The position numbers and the translations under genes were made by a program. 12,010 bases of DNA. Origin: CAYGAM01 sp964347915. GTDB taxonomy: Archaea > Thermoproteota > Nitrososphaeria > Nitrososphaerales > Nitrosopumilaceae. The notes under the pieces are model-generated. The model saw nothing but the letters and a program-made list of their open reading frames with translations. It ran no database searches and was not told the origin of the DNA. The stretch is from contig CAYGAM010000062.1 in assembly GCA_964347915.1 (NCBI GenBank), positions 1 through 12,010 of the forward strand. Reading direction: 5' to 3'. The stretch's first letter is position 1. The number at the start of each line of letters is the position of its first letter. Positions 7,146-12,010 of this stretch are shown one piece after another.

Positions 7146-7580
7146 ATGCTGGGAAGTATTTGTGTCATGGGATTTGAGCCAAAAACTGCCAGTTCGAAGA
7201 ACGTGGTAAAAAGGAAAAAAGAGCTAAGAGACAAGATAAAGGAAACTGCTACTGACCTTGAGAGCATCAAAAGAAATTGTAGAGACAAAAAGCTTTTCTT
7301 GAAAGTTTGCTTCTACTTGCATTCTGGAAATAACGGTAATTCTAGCAAGCCCAAGGATCTTGACAACCTTCTAAAAATCATTCTTGATGTCCTTCCCGAG
7401 TATATGGATGTAAAAAAGAAGGAACAAGGCCTGGGAATTATTAAGGACACCAGTGACGATTTGGTTTATGAGATTTATGCCAAAAAGGAGTATGTCTCAG
7501 ACCCACAAAAGGCGGGAATCTGTATTGAGCTACACGAATTCAATGATTCAGCATGTGAAAATGCACCTTTAAGCTGTTAG
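7146..7580 (+). CDS. RusA-like Holliday junction resolvase family protein
   Basis: RusA enzymes cut four-way DNA junctions as dimers, using a cluster of aspartates that binds Mg2+. Seen, numbered from ATG 7146: a strand KLFLKVCFYLHSG, then KPKDLDNLLKIILDVL with D71, D73 and D81, then IIKDTSDDLVYEIYAKKEY with D101 and D104/D105, and a closing strand KAGICIELHEF. This matches the RusA order (xDxDN-xK---D-L, later DD-Q(V/I)---K). The protein is 144 aa with a basic N-terminal extension; E. coli RusA has 120. The start is uncertain: ATG 7047, 7146 and 7167 are in frame. I chose 7146 because a TATA-like ATGATAAAAT lies about 31 bases before it. It stands alone and is more A/T-rich than the left-hand genes, so phage or plasmid origin is plausible. 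Confidence 0.62.
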   Translation: MLGSICVMGFEPKTASSKNVVKRKKELRDKIKETATDLESIKRNCRDKKLFLKVCFYLHSGNNGNSSKPKDLDNLLKIILDVLPEYMDVKKKEQGLGIIKDTSDDLVYEIYAKKEYVSDPQKAGICIELHEFNDSACENAPLSC

Positions 7581-8121
7581 CCGGGGTTGAGCTTTAATGG
7601 GATCTCGGATCTGTCCGGCATCCTACTGCATAAAATCACATGCGGCAAGAATCATTTGGGACAGTAGCATGCTGTTCCCAGCCTTTGGGTTGTCCAACCT
7701 TTTCATCACCAGCCATATGCTGCATATTACAAAAGATATGCAGAACAACTCAAGACATGCTGGGAGTTCAGTGCGGCCGATGCGGCCTGGCGCTTTTGCG
7801 CAACAGTGTCCTGTTTGGATGCCTCATCGCTTTCAGTACTCAGGAGGCAGCATTCTTGCAGCTCATCGCAGCTTTACATTTCCGCGCGGTTTCAAAAACA
7901 CAGTATCTGCCAACAACGCAGCATCTGGGGCTCTGGAATCTGTTTCAGATTTCGGGCGCGAACATGCCTGGGAGGCGCCTCCAAGGCAGCAAAACTTACT
8001 ATTAGATTTCCAGAAACCGGGCTGTTACTCTGCATTGTATTTTCTAGCTGCCCTGCGTCAAAGCTTGTTCGCCAACTTGCCCATACCATACTATCGCAAA
8101 ACCTGCTTATAATGAGCAAAT
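7581..8121. other. gene-poor stretch after the RusA-like gene
   Basis: Several long frames are open here (for example 7597-8112), but their residue make-up is random-looking, with no domain, and they overlap in different frames. The second copy of the direct repeat (7809-7898) lies inside. Confidence 0.5.
7809..7898 (+). repeat. diverged direct repeat, copy 2
   Basis: Partner of 6582-6672; see there for the shared core. The copies are about 1.2 kb apart in the same orientation. Confidence 0.5.
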
Positions 8122-8140
8122 CTAATTTTTTTTGGATTAG
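8122..8140 (+). terminator. T8 tract inside a short inverted repeat
   Basis: CTAAT (8122-8126) and ATTAG (8136-8140) flank a run of T (8126-8133). As archaeal termination depends mainly on T-tracts, this could stop plus-strand transcripts from the RusA side. Confidence 0.35.
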
Positions 8141-8179
8141 TCAAAAAACGTTGCCCCTAAACGCCTACACTGTAGAGAT

Positions 8180-8361
8180 GCTGGTCGTGGGGGCATAAAC
8201 ACCAGAAGTTTCATGGTACCAAGCATGAAACCTGATGGAACGCAATTGGGTTTCGGGCTTGACAGGAAGGACGGCAGGCACAAGCCATGAAACGCCCATA
8301 TTTGCACGGAAAGCGGGTTCGTCCCGCATTCCCACACTGGCCGGCAACGGGTTGTTTCATA
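8180..8361 (+). ncRNA. candidate structured RNA or regulatory leader
   Basis: Four copies of one pairing arm lie in alternating sense: GTTTCATG (8208-8215), CATGAAAC (8224-8231), CATGAAAC (8286-8293) and GTTTCAT (8354-8360). They make an 8-bp hairpin and a longer 7-bp stem that encloses GCGGG/CCCGC (8313-8317/8323-8327). GGCTTG/CAAGCC (8256-8261/8281-8286) adds a further 6-bp stem between them. The same arms could also pair in other combinations. No gene is supported here. It does not match an RNA family that I recognise. Confidence 0.35.
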
Positions 8362-8543
8362 TCAAAGAGAACAAAGTGGTAGAATTGGGCACGATCCGCG
8401 CCTAGGTTAAAAATTCATAAATAGAATGTAGTTTTCATTGTGCTGTGGGCAGTTTGGAACAGACGCACAGTACGCGCGCGCACCCTTGACCTAAATTATG
8501 GCCGAGCCATGCTGGTCAAGCTGCAATCGGGCGATTCGTCAAA

Positions 8544-8888
8544 ATGGGAGATTTGGATATGAGCGCGCATACTGATGCCCAAAACCAGGCAGAACCAAGG
8601 ATAAAATTCAGGCCCATTGTTAATGTGCTAGTGTGCCCCTCCAAAATTTACATTATGGAGGAGCTCAACAAAAGGGGCAGACTGGTGCTGGCAGATCTGT
8701 ATGATGATCCAAATGTGCTTGCCCCAAGCATCAAAAGGCACATAGACGAACTGATGCGAGACGGCTTGTCCTATGTCATGGACGGTTTCCTGATAATTAC
8801 AGAAGAGGGGGCCAAAGTCGCCCGAGATATAGAGTTGGGGACAAAGCTTTCAAGGAAATACGGTCCAAGTCCACCTCCCATTAACTGA
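8544..8888 (+). CDS. small winged-helix DNA-binding protein (hypothetical)
   Basis: A 114-aa protein. After a polar N-terminus, residues 24-95 (PIVNVLVCPSKIYIMEEL, RLVLADLYDDPNVLAPSIKR, HIDELMRDGLSYVMDGFLII, TEEGAKVARDI) follow the helix-helix-recognition helix-wing order of winged-helix regulators: SIKRHIDELMRDGL is the probable recognition helix and YVMDGFLIIT the wing. It ends in a proline-rich tail (GPSPPPIN). I do not recognise a named family. ATG 8544 is the first start; ATG 8559 (MSAHTDA) is a good alternative. The next gene begins in its stop codon (TGATG), so both are probably made together, like a regulator and partner pair. Confidence 0.65.
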   Translation: MGDLDMSAHTDAQNQAEPRIKFRPIVNVLVCPSKIYIMEELNKRGRLVLADLYDDPNVLAPSIKRHIDELMRDGLSYVMDGFLIITEEGAKVARDIELGTKLSRKYGPSPPPIN

Positions 8889-9094
8889 TGGACACGAATT
8901 ACGTGCGGCTGCGGCTTTCACGCTGGCCGGCAAGAGTTGATTTGAAATTAGCAGATCTGGTTATGTGTGAACAAATTTGCATAAAGCAGCTCAAAGCATC
9001 AACAAAATACAAACCATCTGTGAAATTACTTGAAAAATTCGCATGTCTTCTAATTTCGGATCACCACCAAGAAGGCGTCCCTGCGAAATGCTAG
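8888..9094 (+). CDS. 68-aa hypothetical protein coupled to the winged-helix gene
   Basis: ATG 8888 shares one base with the preceding TGA, which suggests translational coupling. The product is basic and contains WPARVDLKLADLVMCEQICI followed by KQLKASTKYKPSVKLLEKFA, probably helical; no known domain. Its TAG lies in CTAG 9091-9094, shared with the stop of the opposing gene. A stretch encoding RVDLKLAD recurs at 11617-11647 as a broken copy, so this sequence has been duplicated. The call rests on coupling and on the duplicated segment; the function is unknown. Confidence 0.45.
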   Translation: MDTNYVRLRLSRWPARVDLKLADLVMCEQICIKQLKASTKYKPSVKLLEKFACLLISDHHQEGVPAKC

Positions 9095-9462
9095 TCTTTT
9101 TTCATGTAATATCTAGCCCGCTTGCTGGATCTGAAGTGGGTTACTATGTTTCGGGCGTATTCCAAACATTCCCTTGATTTTTTATCAATAGAGATTTTTA
9201 TCATATCATCCAATACACCGACTAGTTCATCAGAAGATGCCAAGCTTCCATCTTTGACATCATCACTGATGATAGCTGTCTTTTCCTGACGATCGCGCAT
9301 GGCAACGGCGATTAACATGGTTTCCCCGACTATTACACCTACAGTCAAGGCAATTTTGTATGCACCCCTGTTTGGATCGACAAGCGCGCCATATGTGGTT
9401 GGAGCTCCGACAAGACCGACTGCAATAACGGCCAGCCAGTGCTTGAATTTAGAAATACCCAC
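9091..9462 (-). CDS. two-helix membrane protein (hypothetical)
   Basis: A 123-aa protein from GTG 9462. Two hydrophobic segments can be seen, about residues 9-27 (WLAVIAVGLVGAPTTYGAL) and 36-55 (KIALTVGVIVGETMLIAVAM). A short loop (VDPNRGAY) joins them, and a charged soluble tail follows (57-123) with an acidic helix SDELVGVLDDMIKISIDKK and a basic end RSSKRARYYMKKD. By the positive-inside rule both ends are probably cytoplasmic. No family recognised. It faces the 68-aa gene tail to tail with a four-base overlap. A TATA-like GTTAACTTT lies about 25-30 bases before the GTG. Confidence 0.6.
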   Translation of the reverse strand: MGISKFKHWLAVIAVGLVGAPTTYGALVDPNRGAYKIALTVGVIVGETMLIAVAMRDRQEKTAIISDDVKDGSLASSDELVGVLDDMIKISIDKKSRECLEYARNIVTHFRSSKRARYYMKKD

Positions 9463-9556
9463 GAATGATATATTCAGAATGGAAGTTGAAAGTTAACCGT
9501 AATTCCTCCAAAGTCGGTTCCATAACTCCCCGCCGGACAAGCTTTTGATCCTGTCC

Positions 9557-9682
9557 TCATCCATACTTCCACTCATAACCATTGTCGTCGAAAAGCAACG
9601 ATCTGTGCCTGTATTTTCGCTTTGGAGCGACATTAGTTGTGAGTGCAAGCATAGTCTTTACATTGCGGCTTGCGTCTGTCAC
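9557..9682 (-). pseudogene. coding remnant related to 6950-7081
   Basis: Minus-strand frame ending in TGA at 9557, with a possible GTG start at 9682 (41 aa) and an open frame further upstream that overlaps the end of the XRE gene. It encodes LTTNVAPKRKYRHRSLLF and then DDNGYEWKYG. The inverted partner at 6950-7081 encodes the matching STVISKRKHIRKSLLF. Together they bound about 2.5 kb. It could also be a genuine tiny gene behind the XRE regulator. Confidence 0.45.
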
Positions 9683-9716
9683 GCACTGAATCTGTCCTGC
9701 GCGTTCAACTACTGTT

Positions 9717-10130
9717 CTACAGGAAGCGAGGCGTTTTTTCTATTTCCAGCCTAAGCGCCCTGGCAATTTCTTTTATTCTGGCAATGCTTGCAGTTTCGTA
9801 ATCGGTTGATTCATAACGCTGAATTTGCCGTTCATGCAATCCAATTAATTCGCCCATTTTCTTTTGGCTCAAGCCGAGAGAGATTCTTGTCTTGATCAAA
9901 GTTTTTGGCAATTGATCAACGGAGCTTAATTCGGCAGTTGGAACCATTCCGGATTTCAAATCGTCGTATTCGCCAATTTCTCTCTCAAGATCTACTATCT
10001 GGCTTTTTATTGCATTTTTTTCCAATTCAGTCAAAGGCGTGGCATCTTTCTTTTCCAAATCCAAAAGCGCTTTCTTGAATTTTTCTAAATAAGACTTGGT
10101 TATCTTGTGCTGTCTCTCATTTTTGATCAT
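9717..10130 (-). CDS. XRE-family regulator with N-terminal coiled coil
   Basis: A 137-aa protein. Residues 5-58 are charged and helical (ITKSYLEKFKKALLDLEKKD, TELEKNAIKSQIVDLEREIG) and should form a coiled coil or helical hairpin. Residues 74-128 are a Cro/C1-type helix-turn-helix: LPKTLIKTRISLGLSQKKMG, then ELIGLHERQIQRYESTDYET, then SIARIKEIARAL. The start ATG 10130 overlaps the nucleotidyltransferase stop (ATGA), so the two are translationally coupled. I recall this arrangement, an XRE protein with the RQIQRYE core beside a DUF6932 protein, from bacterial genomes. The likely role is repression of the operon and possibly neutralisation of the partner; that is inference. Confidence 0.85.
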   Translation of the reverse strand: MIKNERQHKITKSYLEKFKKALLDLEKKDATPLTELEKNAIKSQIVDLEREIGEYDDLKSGMVPTAELSSVDQLPKTLIKTRISLGLSQKKMGELIGLHERQIQRYESTDYETASIARIKEIARALRLEIEKTPRFL

Positions 10131-10570
10131 GATAATTCCTCCAAGCTAATTGATATGATTCCTTTGCGGCCGCCTGATTCTTTGTCCTGCTGAAAAAAGT
10201 CCAATATAGTTCCAGACGGGCCTGCTGATGTGGAAGGGAAAAACTCTCCGCCGTACTTTGCTTTTTGCGCTTTGTGGCCATTTGAAAAGTCTAGCAAAAC
10301 AGGATCAAGTTTTTCTAAATCAACGCCTTCAGGATCCCAGCATCCATCAAAATCCCCAGGCCTGTTTTTTGAAGTGACAAAACTTCCATCTAGGAAAACT
10401 CTCTTGCATCCGGAAAATTTGAGATTATCCAAAGCGTTTTTCAGCCCTTCCAAAATTTTTCTTCGATAATAATTGGTTCCAAACCTCTCTGAAACTTTAT
10501 CCCATGTTACCTGGTGGGTTCCAGGAGGCAAGTTTTCTTGCTGAAATCTACAATCATTGTAACACAACAC
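10127..10570 (-). CDS. DUF6932-type nucleotidyltransferase-like protein
   Basis: A 147-aa protein from GTG 10570. It matches the pattern I know for DUF6932: LPPGTHQVTWDKVSERFGTN (14-33), RRKILEGLKNALDNL, then VFLDGSFVTSKNRPGDFDGC (58-77), which holds a minimal nucleotidyltransferase signature (GS at 62-63, D73-x-D75), then VDLEKLDPVLLDF, KAKYGGEFFPS and TILDFFQQDK, where D124 could be the third metal ligand. Such proteins could transfer nucleotides to RNA, protein or a small molecule, but no substrate is known to me. First gene of a coupled pair with the XRE regulator. The gene is A/T-rich. A truncated, stop-bearing copy lies at 11813-12010. Confidence 0.82.
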   Translation of the reverse strand: MLCYNDCRFQQENLPPGTHQVTWDKVSERFGTNYYRRKILEGLKNALDNLKFSGCKRVFLDGSFVTSKNRPGDFDGCWDPEGVDLEKLDPVLLDFSNGHKAQKAKYGGEFFPSTSAGPSGTILDFFQQDKESGGRKGIISISLEELS

Positions 10571-10587
10571 TGTTGTTAAGTGAACAA

Positions 10588-10597
10588 AATATAAAAA
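10588..10597 (-). promoter_or_regulatory. TATA-like box of the nucleotidyltransferase-XRE operon
   Basis: TTTTTATATT on the minus strand, centred about 23 bases before GTG 10570. It supports that start and a leaderless transcript. Confidence 0.5.
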
Positions 10598-10629
10598 TGC
10601 GCCTAGATCGCTAGCTAACCGAAATCTGC

Positions 10630-10861
10630 TACGGTTTGGATGTCATGGCGACAATACCTGCATTTGGGTAGATGGAATCTCCTCTGCCCAGGCCGCCGCA
10701 CCATCCTTCAATCCAGCACATTTCGCTTAGCTGGCAGTATTTAAGCGGTTATAGCGACGCAGAAAAGTTCTTGCACACACAGGGGCATGATCTACCTAGG
10801 AAGATGTTTTTTATGATCAAAAACTTTCCATCGTTGCTATATATGCACAATCCAAACCGTA
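10630..10861. repeat. 12-bp inverted repeat enclosing about 208 bases
   Basis: TACGGTTTGGAT (10630-10641) and its exact complement ATCCAAACCGTA (10850-10861). There is no clear target duplication outside and no gene inside. It may be a small non-autonomous element or chance. Confidence 0.35.
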
Positions 10862-10885
10862 AACTACTTTCCGTAGCTCACAAAG

Positions 10886-10893
10886 GATATTTA
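10886..10893 (+). promoter_or_regulatory. TATA-like box of tRNA-Arg
   Basis: GATATTTA, centred about 27 bases before the first tRNA base, the archaeal spacing for a tRNA transcribed from its own promoter. Confidence 0.5.
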
Positions 10894-10916
10894 CCGTACA
10901 CCAGCCAGGCCATCTT

Positions 10917-10991
10917 GGACCCGTGGCACAGTCAGGATAGTGCGGGCGGTTCCGGACCGCCAGGTCGGGGGATCAAAGCTCCCCGGGTCCT
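10917..10991 (+). tRNA. tRNA-Arg (anticodon CCG)
   Basis: Full cloverleaf by hand. The 7-bp acceptor stem is GGACCCG/CGGGTCC (10917-10923/10984-10990). The D stem is GCAC/GTGC with loop AGTCAGGATA. The anticodon stem is GGCGG/CCGCC with loop TTCCGGA, anticodon CCG at 10952-10954. The variable loop is AGGTC. The T stem is GGGGG/CTCCC (one G-U) with loop ATCAAAG. U8, A14, G18G19, U33, the G15-C48 pair, C56 and A58 are in place. Odd points: position 54 is A instead of U, and the base after the acceptor is T. No intron and no encoded CCA. It reads Arg codon CGG. Confidence 0.85.
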
Positions 10992-11118
10992 TCTCTGTCA
11001 CGCTATTCGATAGTACAGCACCACATCCTCAACTTTCTAGGCGTAAAACATTCGCCCAAATCTCCCATTCATGTCTGATTTTGCGGAGAGCCTGATGCTG
11101 TACCTTGAATCCTAATCC

Positions 11119-11126
11119 TTTTTTAT
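11119..11126 (+). promoter_or_regulatory. TATA-like box of the second toxin-antitoxin pair
   Basis: TTTTTTAT, centred about 24 bases before ATG 11147; fits a leaderless transcript. Confidence 0.5.
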
Positions 11127-11146
11127 GACGGAGTAAAACAAGAAAC

Positions 11147-11284
11147 ATGTCTGATACAGAACAGATAGAATCCCCTCCGTTGTCTGATGAAGAAATCAAG
11201 GACATCAAAGAGTTTTATGCACATCCTGAAGATCGAAAAATCGTGACCTTTGATGAACTGCTTGAAGAGCTACACAGTGATTAG
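11147..11284 (+). CDS. 45-aa antitoxin-like protein
   Basis: ATG 11147 to TAG 11282-11284. The acidic product (SDTEQIESPPLSDEEIKDIK, then RKIVTFDELLEELHSD) resembles short antitoxins that pair with YafQ/RelE toxins: a disordered acidic start, one helix (EEIKDIKEFYAHPED), then the T-FDEL-EEL tail typical of RelB/DinJ-like toxin-binding ends. There is no separate DNA-binding domain, so promoter repression may be weak or absent. It is followed directly and in the same frame by the toxin sequence. Start supported by a TATA-like box 24 bases upstream. Confidence 0.65.
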   Translation: MSDTEQIESPPLSDEEIKDIKEFYAHPEDRKIVTFDELLEELHSD

Positions 11285-11551
11285 GAATTATGGGATTTAG
11301 ACAGAAACAAAAAATTCATCAAACAATACAAGAGACTTGATTCAACAATACAACATCTTGCAGACAAGGCAATACATGACATCATAACGTCAGCAAATCC
11401 TGCTGATCTTGGAGTGCATAAGCAAGACATGAGAACTTTTTCTTATGAACTTGGCAGAAAGCACCGAATCATTTTTTCAGTACGATACAGCGACAATGTC
11501 GTGGAGTTGCTACGAGTGTGCGACCACGAGTCAGTCTACGGCAAAGGCTGA
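11285..11551 (+). pseudogene. YafQ/RelE-like toxin frame without a start codon
   Basis: An 88-codon frame after the antitoxin TAG, ending in TGA 11549-11551. It reads LWDLDRNKKFIKQYKRLDST, later SANPADLGVHKQDMRTFSYE, then LGRKHRIIFSVRYSD and a final CDHESVYGKG. That is the full YafQ-type pattern: a basic first helix, YELG-+-RIIFSV, and DH-SVYGK. There is no ATG, GTG or TTG before the core; the first is GTG far inside (GVHK). The ATG at 11290 is in another frame and would need a +1 shift at the A6 run 11308-11313. Either the start has mutated (the body is intact, so recently), or the toxin is made by TAG readthrough or frameshifting. Confidence 0.65.
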
Positions 11552-11575
11552 CGGTACAAGCGGCCAAATTTTTCC

Positions 11576-11647
11576 CTAACTGAAACTGGTTTCCACCTTT
11601 GCACAGCGACACTGACTCAGAGAGTTGATTCAAAATTAGCAGATTCT
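11576..11647 (+). pseudogene. broken copy of the 8882-8962 region
   Basis: The stretch at 11617-11647 reads AGAGTTGATTCAAAATTAGC and continues, close to AGAGTTGATTTGAAATTAGC in the 68-aa gene (encoding RVDLKLAD). Here it reads RVDSKLADSE and then a stop. Upstream likeness back to a shared TAACTGA (11576) is weak. Confidence 0.4.
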
Positions 11648-11660
11648 GAGTAACATCTAG

Positions 11661-11791
11661 GTCTCTGGAAGCTGGATTTTGACACAAACCGGCCATGCTT
11701 TTTGGGATCTGAACCACCGCGGCACCATGCCATGGCCGCGGTCGTGCGTATCCGGATAGATTTTAGGCAACAGCTCAGTCTCTGGAAGCTG
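11661..11791. repeat. 14-bp direct repeat
   Basis: GTCTCTGGAAGCTG occurs at 11661-11674 and again at 11778-11791, with partial likeness extending a few bases to the left (AACA-CT). On the minus strand both copies encode QLPET in the same open frame. Confidence 0.5.
11716..11742. other. GC-rich hairpin
   Basis: ACCGCGGC (11716-11723) and GCCGCGGT (11735-11742) form a perfect 8-bp stem with an 11-base loop. No T-tract follows. It lies between the two 14-bp repeats. Confidence 0.45.
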
Positions 11792-11812
11792 TTCTTGATT
11801 TCGAGCACGAAT

Positions 11813-12010
11813 CTATTTGGGAGTGTCCACCAAAGTGACAAAACTCATACTTGAACTTCCAAAGCCTGATCTGTTACTATCCAAAGCGTTTTTCAGTCCC
11901 CCCAAAATCTTTCTTCGATAATAATTGATTCCAAATCTCTCTGAAACTTTATCTCATGTTGCCTGATGAGTTCCTGGCGTTCTGGACGGATTCTTGTATC
12001 TGTTTTTTTC
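11813..12010 (-). pseudogene. decayed copy of the DUF6932 nucleotidyltransferase gene, cut by the window end
   Basis: The block 11881-11974 is about 90% identical by eye to 10429-10522. The frame reads TPGTHQAT, then TGA in place of the Trp23 codon, then DKVSERFGINYYRRKILGGL, KNALDSN, and finally SFVT followed by a stop at 11813. The DGS of the catalytic signature is lost and the D-x-D region is missing. The TGA and the lost motif mean that it cannot make an active enzyme. It lies in the same orientation as the intact gene, about 1.4 kb away. Confidence 0.8.

Noticed and set aside
7597..8112. 171-codon plus-strand open frame
   Set aside because: Composition is random-looking, it overlaps other equally open frames, and it contains the non-coding direct repeat.
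8309..8330. T-arm-like GCGGG-TTCGT-CCCGC, first taken for a tRNA end
   Set aside because: The loop has five bases, not seven, and no acceptor, D or anticodon arms fit around it.
8165..8347. Minus-strand 60-codon frame with a fairly natural residue mix (SWLVPAVLPVKPETQLRS)
   Set aside because: Lies over the inverted-arm structure. The opposite strand is also open, as expected for structured RNA. I could not link it to a family.
10672..11013. 113-codon plus-strand frame
   Set aside because: Runs through tRNA-Arg; no motif.
1..12010. CRISPR array, transposase or integrase
   Set aside because: No regularly spaced repeats and no DDE, HUH or tyrosine-recombinase motifs found in any frame that I read.

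Overview
The window looks archaeal, most probably from the Nitrososphaerota (Thaumarchaeota, Nitrosopumilales- or Cenarchaeum-like). Reasons: an archaeal-type Thi4 translationally coupled to a DUF6775 putative metallopeptidase gene, A/T-rich TATA-like boxes about 24-30 bases upstream of several start codons with no Shine-Dalgarno (leaderless transcripts), a tRNA-Arg with its own TATA-like box, and archaeal-type RelE modules. The lineage call is inference from gene content; I could not run a search.

Left half (1-5.7 kb) is host-like housekeeping with a sulfur and cofactor theme: the 3' part of thi4 (thiazole synthesis), the overlapping DUF6775 gene, a minus-strand two-gene unit (a 200-aa winged-helix/UPF0175-like fusion and a 42-aa AbrB-like peptide), trxB (thioredoxin reductase), and a minus-strand tusA-cysteine synthase operon convergent with trxB. 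The gaps at about 1506-1847 and 2598-3381 hold promoters and hairpins but no convincing gene.

Right half (5.9-12 kb) is an accessory region, more A/T-rich in its genes, sparse, and full of decayed duplications. In order: a relBE-type toxin-antitoxin pair behind a palindromic operator candidate; a RusA-like resolvase gene; a 960-base gene-poor stretch with a possible structured RNA; a winged-helix gene coupled to a 68-aa gene; a two-helix membrane protein gene meeting it tail to tail; a coupled DUF6932-type nucleotidyltransferase plus XRE regulator pair; tRNA-Arg(CCG), recognised by its cloverleaf; a second toxin-antitoxin pair in which a YafQ/RelE-like toxin frame follows its antitoxin after a single TAG and lacks any start codon; and a decayed second copy of the nucleotidyltransferase gene running off the right end.

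Related sequence pairs link distant parts of this region: a coding-like peptide remnant at 6950-7081 and, inverted, at 9557-9682; a diverged direct repeat at 6582/7809; a piece of the 68-aa gene again at 11617-11647; and the nucleotidyltransferase duplicate. The hexamer GCATGC occurs about 15 times before 7.7 kb and not at all after it by my reading. The picture is a toxin-antitoxin and regulator island beside a tRNA gene, built by repeated gain, duplication and decay. The best candidate for an under-described system is the nucleotidyltransferase/XRE pair.
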